Assembly: GCF_943913955.1 (NCBI RefSeq)
Contig: NZ_CALUAE010000015.1
Span: forward strand, 1-64,000
Source of the DNA: Mycolicibacterium bacteremicum
GTDB lineage: Bacteria; Actinomycetota; Actinomycetes; Mycobacteriales; Mycobacteriaceae
Direction of reading: 5' to 3'
DNA: 64,000 bases
Each line of letters begins with the position of its first letter. The stretch's first letter is position 1. Below are positions 1 through 8,858 of this stretch, one piece after another. The position numbers and the translations under genes are program-made. The notes under the pieces were generated by a model, which made no database searches, was not told the DNA's origin, and saw only the letters and a program-made list of their open reading frames with translations.

Positions 1-101
1 GGGGTGGCGTTCTGCGCGACGAGCACCGCCGCGGACACCACCACCGACATCGTGAGCGCCAACCACCGCCCGCGGTTGCCGGCTAACCCGAATCTGCTCA
101 C
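1..101 (-). CDS. Partial exported protein (N-terminus only)
   Basis: The 5' end of a minus-strand gene runs off the left edge of the window. A GTG at 101 opens a frame with no stop to position 1. It encodes a short basic stretch (MSRFGLAGNRGRW) and then a hydrophobic run (LALTMSVVVSAAVLVAQ), which looks like a signal peptide or membrane anchor. An AAGG lies about 8 nt before the GTG. Nothing of the mature protein is visible, so its function cannot be given. The GTG overlaps the stop of a doubtful upstream frame by 4 bp, but that frame has poor coding character. Confidence 0.5.
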   Translation of the reverse strand, partial: MSRFGLAGNRGRWLALTMSVVVSAAVLVAQNAT

Positions 102-448
102 GGACTGCACCTTAAACCCCGATCGCGCCGCTGATGGCAATGTCGGCGAAGTCGACGGGCGCGTCGAGCACCGTACGCCGGGCGGCGGTGCGCGGCCGGC
201 GATCGACTCCGGCGGACAGCAACCGGCTCACGACGGGGTTCTGACCGCGCGAAAATTACGCGCAGCAAAACCGTGTCGATGGCAATGATCTTGAAGACGA
301 TGCGGTAGAGCGCGCAAAAAATACCGATAAACGCCGACGTCAAGCAGTCGGATGCCGACTTCTGCGCAGACTGCCGCAAACTGAGAGATTTCTAAGCAAA
401 TGTCTGACATACTGCTCGCGGCAAATTGGGTCAGCTTAAGGAGCTTCG
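102..448. other. 347-bp intergenic region without a convincing gene
   Basis: This stretch separates the minus-strand exported protein from the plus-strand PGRS-type gene. Positions 240-440 are clearly more AT-rich than the surroundings. Frames are present on both strands (for example a minus frame over 98-379), but their C-terminal halves are the arginine-rich text typical of shadow frames. Visible elements are a small inverted repeat ATGTC-T-GACAT at 400-410, a possible -10 (CATACT, 408-413), and the AAGGAG ribosome binding site at 438-443 that fixes the start of the next gene. Confidence 0.5.
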
Positions 449-2119
449 GTGGGAAACGTGCCCAGCACAGTCTTTTCGGCATTGGCAGCAGGTGTCCTCG
501 CGACGACGGGCGTCGCCGTCGTCTCGGCGGAGGGTGATCGGACCGAGGTTGCCGCCCCGGCAACGGTCGCGGCCCCGCAGATCGTGCACGCGCAACCGGT
601 CCTCGCGGCCGCGGTGCTGCCGGCCCCGGCGCCCAACGCGCTCTACGGCGCGCAGGTCGGCGGCGGCACGGCCGCCCCCGAGGCCGCTGTGCCCGGTGCG
701 GCGGATACCGGTGGCACGCTGATCACCTTCGTGCCCACCGGCGGCGGCGCCGAGGCACCGTCCGGTGAACTCGGCGGTGGCAGCGCACGTTCGGCCGCGC
801 CGGACTTCTCGCCCCAGGTGCTGGCCGATGCGGTCGCGCGCACCGGTGGTGACTCCAACACCGAGGTCACCGTGATGGTGGCCGCTGCCGACGGCGCCCT
901 GCAGGTCGCCCAGGCCAGCCTCGGTGATCTGCCCGGCGTGATCGCCGGCCTGCTCGGTGACATCGGCGGCCGCATCCCGGTCGTCAGCTTCTTCGTGCGC
1001 AACGGCACGCTGTCCAATCCCGATGGCGGCCTGCTGATCGGCAACGGCTTCAGCTCCATCACCGCGGGTGTCAACGGCGGCCGCGGCGGCCTGCTGTTCG
1101 GCAACGGTGGTGCCGGTGGCTTCGGTGCCGACGGTGGCCAGGGCGGCCTGCTCGGCAGCGGTGGCGACGGTGGCCTCGGTGGCGGAAACGGCGGCGCGGC
1201 AGGACTTCTCGGCAACGGCGGCCGCGGCGGCGACGGTTCCGGACTGAACGCCGACGGCGGCAACGGCGGACGTGGCGGTCTGATCTTCGGTGACGGCGGG
1301 CGCGGCGGCGACGGCGACCAGGCCGGTACGGACGAAACCGGCGGTGCGGGCGGCGATGGTGGCGCGGCCGGCCTGATCGGCGGCAACGGCGGTCACGGCG
1401 GCACCGGCGGCAGCGCCGAGGGCGCCAACGCGGTCGGCGGCGCCGGCGGCAACGGCGGCACCGCGGGCATCGTGGGTGGCGGCGGCGACGGTGGTGCCGG
1501 TGGCACCGCGCAGGGTGACGGTGTCGGCACCGCCACCGGCGGTGCGGGCGGCGACGCCGGCCAGGGCCTGTACGACCCGGGGCGCGGCGGCAACGGCGGT
1601 AGCGCCACCGCCGGCACCGGCGGGTCGGCAGTCGGCGGTGCCGGCGGGACCGGCGGCGTCGTCGAGGTCGGCATCGGCGGTTGGGGCGGCACCGGCGGTG
1701 ACGCGACCGCCACCGGCGGGAACGCGACCGGTGGTGCCGGTGGCACCGGTGGTAGCAACGCCATCGTGGGCAGCGGCGGCCGCGGCGGCAACGGCGGCAA
1801 CGGAACCACCGACACCGGTATCGGTACCGGCGGTGCCGGTGGTACCGGTGGCGGCACCGGTCTGATCCTCGGCGGCGGTGGCCGCGGTGGCAACGGCGGC
1901 AACGGAACCGAGGACGGTGAGGGCGGTATCGGTGGTGACGGCGGTGACGGCGGCAACGGCCGCGGCATCCTGACCGGCGGTGGTCGCGGCGGCAACGGCG
2001 GCAACGGCGTCGGCTCGGGCGGCCTCAACAGCGGCACCGGCGGTGACGGTGGCGACGGCGGCGACGGCAGCTTCGGTGGCCTGGGCGGTAACGGCGGTAA
2101 CGGCGGCAACGTCGTCTAG
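449..2119 (+). CDS. Exported glycine-rich PGRS-type protein lacking a PE domain
   Basis: The start is GTG, placed 5 nt after an AAGGAG box. Residues 1-27 form a signal peptide ending VVSA. Residues 28 to about 189 are rich in Ala and Pro. From about residue 190 to the end (556) the protein is an array of GGNGG, GRGG and GGAGG motifs, the hallmark of PGRS domains. Classical PE-PGRS proteins carry a roughly 100-residue PE domain with a PE motif near the N-terminus and are exported by ESX-5. No such domain is visible, and an ordinary signal peptide is present instead. A cell-surface or secreted role is inferred. A strong hairpin terminator follows 17 bp downstream, so the gene is probably monocistronic. 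Confidence 0.85.
   Translation: MGNVPSTVFSALAAGVLATTGVAVVSAEGDRTEVAAPATVAAPQIVHAQPVLAAAVLPAPAPNALYGAQVGGGTAAPEAAVPGAADTGGTLITFVPTGGGAEAPSGELGGGSARSAAPDFSPQVLADAVARTGGDSNTEVTVMVAAADGALQVAQASLGDLPGVIAGLLGDIGGRIPVVSFFVRNGTLSNPDGGLLIGNGFSSITAGVNGGRGGLLFGNGGAGGFGADGGQGGLLGSGGDGGLGGGNGGAAGLLGNGGRGGDGSGLNADGGNGGRGGLIFGDGGRGGDGDQAGTDETGGAGGDGGAAGLIGGNGGHGGTGGSAEGANAVGGAGGNGGTAGIVGGGGDGGAGGTAQGDGVGTATGGAGGDAGQGLYDPGRGGNGGSATAGTGGSAVGGAGGTGGVVEVGIGGWGGTGGDATATGGNATGGAGGTGGSNAIVGSGGRGGNGGNGTTDTGIGTGGAGGTGGGTGLILGGGGRGGNGGNGTEDGEGGIGGDGGDGGNGRGILTGGGRGGNGGNGVGSGGLNSGTGGDGGDGGDGSFGGLGGNGGNGGNVV
1014..2116 (+). repeat. PGRS-type glycine-repeat coding region
   Basis: About 1.1 kb of degenerate in-frame repeats is built from GGCGG-, GGTGG- and AACGGCGG-type codon blocks encoding Gly-Gly-X units. 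Recurring longer units read GRGGNGGNG, with at least four similar copies between 1780 and 2015. The repeats are protein-coding and degenerate, so this is a recombination-prone coding tract and not a CRISPR or satellite. Confidence 0.8.
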
Positions 2120-2136
2120 CCCCGAGAAGTGAGCGG

Positions 2137-2171
2137 AAAGGGCCGGTCCTGGAACCCAGGACCGGCCCTTT
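2137..2171 (+). terminator. Intrinsic terminator-like hairpin after the PGRS gene
   Basis: A perfect 16-bp stem (AAAGGGCCGGTCCTGG at 2137-2152 and its complement at 2156-2171) closes on a 3-nt loop, 17 bp after the stop codon. The U-tract is weak (TTTCTCG), as is common in mycobacteria. Confidence 0.8.
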
Positions 2172-2258
2172 CTCGTTGGCCACCTGAGTGTTGCCTGACG
2201 TTCACCCGGCTTCGTCAAGATCACTCGACTTCACCGCCGAACCGAACAAGGGGTCCTC

Positions 2259-4592
2259 ATGATCGCGCCGAACCTGGGCCGTGTGACCGCCGCCGCCGCG
2301 GCCACCGCGCTACTGGCCGCCGGCTGCTCCACCGACACCCCGCAGACCGATCAGGGTGGACCCGGCCCGCAGGTGCAACGCGCCACCGCGCCGATCGACT
2401 TCAACATCCCCGACGCCGATCGCTATCACCGGCTCGCGACCTACCCGGTGTATGAGAACCGGCCGGCCGGCGAGGACCCGAAGACCGAGACGGTCGCCGA
2501 GATCTCCACCGTCACCCCCGACGGCAACACCGTCATCTACACCGACGCCGCGGCCAAGCGCATCGGCTTCGTCGACATCCGCGATCCGCTCAAACCCGTT
2601 GGCGTGGGTACGTTGTCGCTGGAAGAGCTCGGTCACGCCGACGACCAGCCGACCTCCGTCGCGGCCGTGGGTGACTTCGTCCTGGTCGTGGTGGACACCA
2701 CCGGAGGCGATTTCGCGAACCCGTCGGGCCGCGTCGACATCGTGCGGGTGGCCGACCGGACCCGGGTGCGCAGCATCGACCTCGGCGGCCAGCCGGACTC
2801 GATCGCCATCAGCCCGGACGGCTCGTTCGCGGCCATCGCGATGGAGAACCAGCGTGACGAGGAATTCACCCCACCGGGCGGCGACGAGGGCGATCTGCCG
2901 CAGCCGCCCACCGGCTTTCTGCAACTGCTCGACCTGACCGGCGAGCCGGCCGGGTGGCGGGCCCGCACGGTCGACTTCGACGTCGAGGCCGCCCGCGCCG
3001 CCGGACTGGACACCCCAGAGGATCTCGAGCCCGAATACGTCAGCATCAACTCCCGCGGGCAGGTCGCACTGACCCTGCAGGAGAACAACGGCATCGCCAT
3101 CATCGACGGCAGGACCGGCACGGTGTCCAATATCTTCACCGCCGGCACCCAGGCGGTGACCGGGATCGACACCGCCGAGGACGGCACGCTGGATCAGACC
3201 GGTTCGATCGAGGCGGCCCCACGCGAACCGGACGCCATCGGCTGGATCGGTGACGATCACATCGCGACCGCCAACGAGGGCGACTGGAAGGGCGGCACCC
3301 GCGGCTGGACGGTCTTCGACGCGGCCACCGGTGCGGTCGTCTGGGACGCCGGCAACTCGTTCGAACAGCTCGCGGTCCGCACCGGCCTGCACATCGAGTC
3401 CCGCGCCGAGTCCAAAGGCCCCGAGCCCGAAGGGCTGGCGATCACCGAGATCGGCGGGCGGCCCACCGCTCTGGTGGCCTCCGAGCGCAGCAACTTCGTC
3501 GCCGCCTATGACGTCAGTGACCCGACAACGCCCGTCTTCCGCCAGATCCTGCCGACCACACCCGGTCCCGAGGGCATCCTGGCGATCCCGAACCGCGACC
3601 TGCTGGTCATCTCCTCGGAGTCCGACGACGCCGACAACCGGGTCCGCGCGTCGGTGAACGTCTACGGGTTCGGTGCGGCGTTCGCCGGCAACGGCGGCAA
3701 GCCCGCCTTCCCGTCCATCGTCTCCGGTGACATCGACGGCACCCCCATCGGCTGGGGCGCCCTCGGTGCGCTGGCCGCCGATCCCGCCGCACGAGACCGG
3801 CTGTTCACCGCGACCGATAACGCCTACGGGCCGGCCCGCATCCTGAGCATCGACCTGACCAAGACCCCGGCCCTCATCGACAGCGAGCTCACCGTCACCG
3901 AGAACGGGAAGCCGGTGACCCTGGACATCGAAGGGCTCGCGGTGCGCCCCGACGGGTACGTGCTGGCCGTCGAGGGCGAGCAGGGCGACGGCAACGAACT
4001 GGTCAACGTCGCACCCGACGGTGCGATCAAGGATCGCGTGACGCTGCCGGCCGAGATCGCCGCCGGACTGGAAGGCCAAGGGCTGGAAGGTGTCGCGATC
4101 GACGGCGAGACCATCTGGGTGGCCCTGCAGCGCGGGGTGAAGGGGGACCCGGCGGGTGTGGTGCGGCTGGGAAAATACACCCCGGCCGACCAGAAGTGGG
4201 AGTGGTACGGCTACCGAACGGAGAGCACCGACGCCGACGGCGACTGGATCGGTCTGTCCGAGATCGCGGTGTACGACGGTTCGCTGCTGGTGCTCGAGCG
4301 GGACAAGCTCAACGGTCCCGACGCCCGGGTCAAGGCCATCTACCGCGTCGCGCTGCCCACCGAGGCCGGCGTCACCGGCACCGCGGCGCCGAAGGTGCTG
4401 CCCAAGACCCTCGCCCGCGACCTGCTCCCGGATCTGGCCGCCGCAGGAGGATTCGTCCAGGAGAAGGTCGAAGGGATGGCCGTGGCCGGTAACGGCAACC
4501 TCTACGTCGTCACCGACAACGACGGTGTCGAGGACGCCAACGGCGAGACGGTCTTCCTGGATCTGGGCGCGGCCGGGGAGGCGCTGGCCTGA
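2259..4592 (+). CDS. Phytase-like esterase-domain lipoprotein
   Basis: This 777-residue protein has a lipoprotein signal peptide with lipobox LAAGC (Cys23), so it is probably anchored outside the membrane. The N-terminal half resembles a beta-propeller: repeated hydrophobic strands with phrases such as SPDGSFAAI and AGTQAVTGID. The C-terminal 350 residues have the flavour of the 'esterase-like activity of phytase' family, with DIEGLAVRPDGYVLAVEGEQ and a closing VEGMAVAGNGNLYVVTDND. Such proteins are proposed phosphoesterases, but the substrate is unknown. The start is ATG behind an AAGGGG-like site. A bidirectional terminator separates it from the convergent isocitrate lyase gene. Confidence 0.8.
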   Translation: MIAPNLGRVTAAAAATALLAAGCSTDTPQTDQGGPGPQVQRATAPIDFNIPDADRYHRLATYPVYENRPAGEDPKTETVAEISTVTPDGNTVIYTDAAAKRIGFVDIRDPLKPVGVGTLSLEELGHADDQPTSVAAVGDFVLVVVDTTGGDFANPSGRVDIVRVADRTRVRSIDLGGQPDSIAISPDGSFAAIAMENQRDEEFTPPGGDEGDLPQPPTGFLQLLDLTGEPAGWRARTVDFDVEAARAAGLDTPEDLEPEYVSINSRGQVALTLQENNGIAIIDGRTGTVSNIFTAGTQAVTGIDTAEDGTLDQTGSIEAAPREPDAIGWIGDDHIATANEGDWKGGTRGWTVFDAATGAVVWDAGNSFEQLAVRTGLHIESRAESKGPEPEGLAITEIGGRPTALVASERSNFVAAYDVSDPTTPVFRQILPTTPGPEGILAIPNRDLLVISSESDDADNRVRASVNVYGFGAAFAGNGGKPAFPSIVSGDIDGTPIGWGALGALAADPAARDRLFTATDNAYGPARILSIDLTKTPALIDSELTVTENGKPVTLDIEGLAVRPDGYVLAVEGEQGDGNELVNVAPDGAIKDRVTLPAEIAAGLEGQGLEGVAIDGETIWVALQRGVKGDPAGVVRLGKYTPADQKWEWYGYRTESTDADGDWIGLSEIAVYDGSLLVLERDKLNGPDARVKAIYRVALPTEAGVTGTAAPKVLPKTLARDLLPDLAAAGGFVQEKVEGMAVAGNGNLYVVTDNDGVEDANGETVFLDLGAAGEALA

Positions 4593-4598
4593 CCGATC

Positions 4599-4639
4599 CC
4601 GGTGCGGATACCCACCCCGACCGCAGGTATCCGCACCGG
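4599..4639. terminator. Bidirectional terminator between convergent genes
   Basis: A perfect 14-bp inverted repeat, CCGGTGCGGATACC at 4599-4612 and its complement at 4626-4639, has a 13-nt loop. It lies exactly between the stop of the phytase-like gene (4592) and the stop of isocitrate lyase (4645), and would serve both. Confidence 0.75.
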
Positions 4640-4644
4640 AATCG

Positions 4645-6924
4645 TCAGTCCTCCTTGCGGATCAGCCGGCTCAGAGCTTCCCGGTCCGGGGACAGCAGCT
4701 CGTCGATGCGCGGCTGGTTCACATCGGCGACGATGATCTCGCCGACCTCCTGATAGACGTTGCTGAACAGGCCGTGCTTCTTCAGCTTCTCGGTCTGATA
4801 GATGTTGTCCTCGGTCGGCGTGACGTAGTAGACGATCTCGGGCTTGAAGCGGTGGATCAGCCACAGGTGGATGACGTCCATCAGACGCTTCTTGCGCAGC
4901 TTCTCGGCGTAGGTGTTCTGGTCGCGGACGGTCAGGATGCTGCGGCCGTGCCGGTCCTTGATCGGGTCGACGATGACGTCGGCGACCTTGTCCTCGCCGT
5001 CGCCGTAGATGCCGAGTTCGAGCACATCGGATCCGGCGCGGCGCGGCCGTAGCTGGACCCGCAGCGTCTCACCGAGCTGATAGTGCTCGCCCCAGATCGC
5101 CAGCCATTCCTCCAGCAGCTTCTTGGGTACCTCGGTCTGCACCAGGTGCTGGTGCTGGGTCGAGCCCTTGCCCATCGACTTCGTCGTCGCCGTGCGCCCG
5201 GACGACGCGGCCAGCGCGGCATCGCTGCGCGGACCACCGACCAGCGTTTGCGGTGTGCGATAGGGGGATTCGACGAGCCGCATCTTGCGTTGCAGCCGGG
5301 CCAGCGACAGCATGCCGTCCTGGCGCAGCGCGGTGGCGAACTCCTCGGCGGCCACACCGTCGATCTGGTGCCCGCCGTAGGTCATGAAGTTGAACACGAA
5401 ACCGAGCTTGCCGATCTCCTCGGGGAAGGCCCGCATCTCGTCGTCGCTCATCCCGGTGGTGTCCCAGTTGAACGACGGCGAGAGGTTGTAGGCCAGCATC
5501 TTGTCCGGGTACACGGCGTGCACGGCGTGCGCGAACTCCCGCGCGTCGGCCAGGTCGGCGGTCTTGGTCTCCATCCACAGGATGTCGGCGAACGGCGCGG
5601 CGGCAAGGGATTTGGCGATGGCGTAGGGGATGCCACCACGAATCTGGTAGTACCCCTCGGGTGTCTTGACCCGCTCGGGGTCCCAGGCCACATCGGCGCC
5701 GAGTGATTTCGCCTTCTCCCGCGCCGCGTACAGCGATGCCGTCCTGGCGAATTCGCGCCACTCGGCGGCGCTCATGTCGGCCTTCTCGCCCTCGCGTTCC
5801 CGGAACTCCAGCAGCTCGGCCACCGCGTCCCCGTAGGTCTCCAGGCCGGCGTCGTTCTGCCAGGCCTCGACGAACTGCGACTCCACCGTGTCGAACAGCG
5901 CGTCCACGGACTGCCCGGGCCGGTAGGACCCGGCGGCCTCCTTGATGGCGTCGAGCAGACCCTGCCGCTCCAGCCAGGCCTCGGCCGCGGCGTATTCGCC
6001 GTCGGGCAGCGCATAGAGCAGATGCCCGTTCAGCTCGGTGACACCCAGGTTGTGGAAATAGCGGGTGACCGCCAGGAAACATGCCTTGTACGGCGGGATC
6101 TTCACATTGGTGGCGCCGAGCAGGAACGGCTGGTCGCGCTCGTCGGCGCGGCTGTCGATCAGATTGGCCGCCTCGGCATCGGTGCGCGCGACGATGATGC
6201 CGGGCACCCGCATGATGTCCAACTGGAAGCGGGCGGTGTTGAGCCGCTTGATCTGTTCGTCCGAGGGCACCAGCACCTTGCCGCCCTGATGTCCACACTT
6301 CTTGGTGCCCGGGCGCTGGTCTTCGATGTGATAACCCGGCACGCCGGACTCGACGAAGCGCCGAATCAGGTTGCGTACGTGTGGATCACCACCGTGGCCG
6401 GTATCCGCGTCGGCGATGATGAACGGCCGGTAGTCGATCGGGGGCTGCGCCGCGCGCTGCTCGGGGGTCATCTTCAGCCGCAGGTACTGCTGATTGCGGT
6501 CGGCGGTCAGCAGGGCGCGCACCAGGCCCGCGGCCTCGTCGGGCACCTGGCTCAACGGGTAGCTGGCCAGATCCGGCCCGGGATCCTCGCTGATGGAGCC
6601 CTTCGCCGAGGTGGCCCAGCCGCCGAGGTAGATGCCCTCGATGCCCATCCGTTTCATGGTGACGGCCTGACCGGGCGAGTACGGCCCGAAGGTGGTGATG
6701 CTCTTCTTCTGCTCGAACAGTTCCCGCAGCCGCGGATAGAAGGCGGCGGCCGCCTCGCGCGCCACCGGATAGTCGCTCGGTATGGTGCCGCGCTGCTCGG
6801 CGACCTGGCGGGCCGAGTACAACCGGGTGATACCCGCGAACCGCGGGCTGTCGAAGTACTCCTGGGTGGCGGCCACGTCCTGCTCGAACTGCTGCCCGGA
6901 TGTGGTGTCGGCGCTGTTGGCCAT
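4645..6924 (-). CDS. aceA: Isocitrate lyase, long form (ICL2 type)
   Basis: Isocitrate lyase cleaves isocitrate to succinate and glyoxylate (glyoxylate shunt). Mycobacterial enzymes also cleave 2-methylisocitrate from propionyl-CoA. The catalytic signature KKCGHQGGK lies at residues 208-216 with Cys210, preceded by the metal-binding segment ADADTGHGG (171-179). At 759 residues it matches the long ICL2/AceA2 class and not the roughly 430-residue ICL1. The extra length is an inserted helical region and a C-terminal domain. ATG at 6924 is preceded by GAGGAG. The gene stands alone, with terminators or divergent genes on both sides. It fits an organism growing on fatty acids, sterols or other acetyl-CoA and propionyl-CoA sources, as other genes here suggest. 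Confidence 0.93.
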   Translation of the reverse strand: MANSADTTSGQQFEQDVAATQEYFDSPRFAGITRLYSARQVAEQRGTIPSDYPVAREAAAAFYPRLRELFEQKKSITTFGPYSPGQAVTMKRMGIEGIYLGGWATSAKGSISEDPGPDLASYPLSQVPDEAAGLVRALLTADRNQQYLRLKMTPEQRAAQPPIDYRPFIIADADTGHGGDPHVRNLIRRFVESGVPGYHIEDQRPGTKKCGHQGGKVLVPSDEQIKRLNTARFQLDIMRVPGIIVARTDAEAANLIDSRADERDQPFLLGATNVKIPPYKACFLAVTRYFHNLGVTELNGHLLYALPDGEYAAAEAWLERQGLLDAIKEAAGSYRPGQSVDALFDTVESQFVEAWQNDAGLETYGDAVAELLEFREREGEKADMSAAEWREFARTASLYAAREKAKSLGADVAWDPERVKTPEGYYQIRGGIPYAIAKSLAAAPFADILWMETKTADLADAREFAHAVHAVYPDKMLAYNLSPSFNWDTTGMSDDEMRAFPEEIGKLGFVFNFMTYGGHQIDGVAAEEFATALRQDGMLSLARLQRKMRLVESPYRTPQTLVGGPRSDAALAASSGRTATTKSMGKGSTQHQHLVQTEVPKKLLEEWLAIWGEHYQLGETLRVQLRPRRAGSDVLELGIYGDGEDKVADVIVDPIKDRHGRSILTVRDQNTYAEKLRKKRLMDVIHLWLIHRFKPEIVYYVTPTEDNIYQTEKLKKHGLFSNVYQEVGEIIVADVNQPRIDELLSPDREALSRLIRKED

Positions 6925-7030
6925 CTCTTGTGCTCCTCGTCGAGCTCGGCGGGTCTTCTCGATTATCGCGGTGCCGGGTCGCGGCCGGACCGAGTTGGCC
7001 CGATTGCACGCGGTCGGGCCGGGGCGCCCC

Positions 7031-7036
7031 TAGGCT
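7031..7036 (+). promoter_or_regulatory. -10 element TAGGCT, probable leaderless start
   Basis: TAGGCT fits the mycobacterial TANNNT -10 hexamer and ends 7 nt before the ATG at 7044. This places transcription initiation at or next to the start codon, so the mRNA is probably leaderless. Confidence 0.5.
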
Positions 7037-7043
7037 GCCAGCC

Positions 7044-7460
7044 ATGTCGATCGACGGTGCCGCGGTGGCGGTCGGGGGCCTGCGGATGGCGTCGGGCATC
7101 TCGTTTCTGGTGGATCCGCTGCGCGCCAACAAGCTGTGGGGCTCACCGGACAAACCCGATGCCACCGCGCAGCTGCTGCTGCGGTCGATGGGCTACCGGG
7201 ACGCGCTCATCGGCGGCATGCTGCTGGCGGCCGGGTTGCGCGGCAAGGGCACCCGCGGCTGGTTTCTGGCCTCCGGCGGCGCCGACGCCGCCGACCTGCT
7301 CGGTGGGGCCGGGGTGCATCACGAGATGCGACAGTCCCAGCGGGTCATCGGGCTGGGCGGGGCCGTCGTCGGGATCGGCGTCGGACTGTGGGGTGCGACC
7401 CGGCGGCGCTCACCGGTGCCCGCCGAGAGTGCCGAACGGGTTGCTGCGGGCGCCCGCTGA
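7044..7460 (+). CDS. Small membrane protein, DUF4267-like
   Basis: This 138-residue protein has several hydrophobic segments (SGISFLVDPL, ALIGGMLLAAGLR, VIGLGGAVVGIGVGLWG) and the phrase MGYRDALIGG, which I associate with the DUF4267 family of small integral membrane proteins. No biochemical role is known to me. The ATG at 7044 is preferred over in-frame upstream codons because translation upstream lacks coding character and a -10 hexamer sits 7 nt before it. It is divergent from isocitrate lyase (120 bp between starts) and convergent with the MFS gene. Confidence 0.7.
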   Translation: MSIDGAAVAVGGLRMASGISFLVDPLRANKLWGSPDKPDATAQLLLRSMGYRDALIGGMLLAAGLRGKGTRGWFLASGGADAADLLGGAGVHHEMRQSQRVIGLGGAVVGIGVGLWGATRRRSPVPAESAERVAAGAR

Positions 7461-7481
7461 GCAGCCATTGCGTCACTCTCG

Positions 7482-8759
7482 CTATCCGACGGGCTCCTCG
7501 ATGATGTCGCGCCGGTACAGCCGGGCGGCCAGCGCATAACAGCACAGCGCCACCAGTTGCATCGTCGGCACCAGGATCAGCAGTGCGCGCCCGAGTGCCT
7601 GCGGCCCGAGCTCGGGGGTCAGCGCATCGCTGATCACCCCGGTGAGGAACGGTCCGACCGAACCCAGTGTGGCGTTGAAGAACAGGAAGATCGCCGACGC
7701 GGTGGCCCGCTGCTCGGGGAGCACCAGGCGCTGGATCGCGGCGATCGACGGTGCCAGATACGCCGTGCCGATCACATAGCTCAGCGCCAGCAACAGCACA
7801 CACCAGGACCGGCTCTCGACCAGGAACGCCAGCACCGAGGCCGGGAGCAGAATTGCGGTGAGCGCCACCACGATCCACAGCAGCCACCGCGGATCGCGGG
7901 CGGCCAGCCGATCGGCGATCCGGCCGACGATCAGCAGGCCCAGGATCCCGGTGACCCCGGTGGCCAGACCGTATTCGACGCCGACCTCGCCCAGCGACAT
8001 GTCGCGGGTCCGCATCAGGAACGCCGGCGCGAACGTCGTCAACGAATACCCGGCCGCCGAGATCAACGACGTACCGCCGACGACAGCCAGGAAGCTCGGC
8101 TTGCGCAGCAGCTCCCACCAGTTGACCGGACGTTCGCGCGCCGGCGGCGCGGGCAGGGTCTGCCGGGTACCCACCACCCACAGCACCAGCGGGGCGATCA
8201 GCACGCTGAGCCCGCCCATCACCACGAACGCCGTCCGCCAGCCCAGGTGTTCGGCGAGCAACCCGCCGCCGAGCAGGCTGGCCGCACTGGCCAGCGGGAT
8301 GGCCAGGGTGATGACCGCCAGTGGCGCGGACCGTCGCTCCGGGACGAAATTACGTGCGACGTAGGCATGCGCGGCCGGCGTGCTGCCCGCCTCGCCGACC
8401 GCGACGCCGACCCGGGTGAGCGCGAGCTGGAATCCGGACTGCACCGCACCGCCCAGCATCGTCATCGCGCCCCACAGCGTCAGGCAGCCGGCGATGACGG
8501 CGCCGAACATGCCCCGGTCGGCGACGCGTGCAATGACGATGCCCAGCACGGCATAGACGATCAGGAAGCCGAACCCGTTGATGACACCGATCGCGGTGTC
8601 CGACAAGGCCAGATCCTTCTTGATCGGCTCGGCGAGCACCGCAGGCAGGAAGCGGTCGACGTAGTTGAGGGTGCCGACCAGGGCGAGAACCGCAACCGCG
8701 GCCCAGGCGCGGCGCGGGCCATGGGTATCCGGCGTCGGCGGCGTCAGTTCCGTGGCCAT
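7482..8759 (-). CDS. Major facilitator superfamily transporter
   Basis: A 425-residue membrane protein with about 12 hydrophobic segments. The N-terminus LVGTLNYVDRFLPAVLAEPIKKDL is typical of MFS members, and a loop such as RVADRGMFGAV follows TM2. The overall look is close to Spinster-like or anion:cation symporter subfamilies. Substrate and direction cannot be read from sequence. The gene is convergent with the DUF4267-like gene (21 bp) and divergent from the sensor-domain lipoprotein. Confidence 0.85.
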   Translation of the reverse strand: MATELTPPTPDTHGPRRAWAAVAVLALVGTLNYVDRFLPAVLAEPIKKDLALSDTAIGVINGFGFLIVYAVLGIVIARVADRGMFGAVIAGCLTLWGAMTMLGGAVQSGFQLALTRVGVAVGEAGSTPAAHAYVARNFVPERRSAPLAVITLAIPLASAASLLGGGLLAEHLGWRTAFVVMGGLSVLIAPLVLWVVGTRQTLPAPPARERPVNWWELLRKPSFLAVVGGTSLISAAGYSLTTFAPAFLMRTRDMSLGEVGVEYGLATGVTGILGLLIVGRIADRLAARDPRWLLWIVVALTAILLPASVLAFLVESRSWCVLLLALSYVIGTAYLAPSIAAIQRLVLPEQRATASAIFLFFNATLGSVGPFLTGVISDALTPELGPQALGRALLILVPTMQLVALCCYALAARLYRRDIIEEPVG

Positions 8760-8845
8760 GGCCCAGCAGCTTTACAGAGCGCGGTCGGATTGTCCGGGAT
8801 TTGCCGCCGCCGGTATTGCCGGGTGGTGACAGGCACGTTCGTCTC

Positions 8846-8851
8846 TAGACT
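8846..8851 (+). promoter_or_regulatory. -10 element TAGACT, probable leaderless start
   Basis: TAGACT lies 7 nt before the GTG at 8859. It supports that start and a leaderless transcript. Confidence 0.45.
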
Positions 8852-8858
8852 TGCCACC

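Noticed and set aside
98..379. Minus-strand 93-codon frame ending in a GTGA overlap with the partial gene at the left edge
   Set aside because: The 4-bp overlap and a hydrophobic stretch made it tempting, but the second half is Arg-rich shadow text and no ribosome binding site is visible.
1014..2116. CRISPR-like or satellite repeat
   Set aside because: The repeats are in-frame, degenerate and without unique spacers. They encode Gly-Gly-X motifs.
431..2224. Minus-strand open frame of 597 codons across the PGRS gene
   Set aside because: It is the antisense of Gly-rich codons and gives Ala/Thr-rich low-complexity text without any domain. The plus strand has a ribosome binding site, a signal peptide and a terminator.
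2310..4079. Minus-strand frame of 589 codons opposite the phytase-like gene
   Set aside because: There is no domain and its codons are the complement of a well-supported lipoprotein gene. High GC keeps the antisense frame open.
5083..7539. Plus-strand frames of 207 and 505 codons opposite isocitrate lyase
   Set aside because: They are antisense shadows. The second becomes out of phase with the real small gene at 7044-7460.
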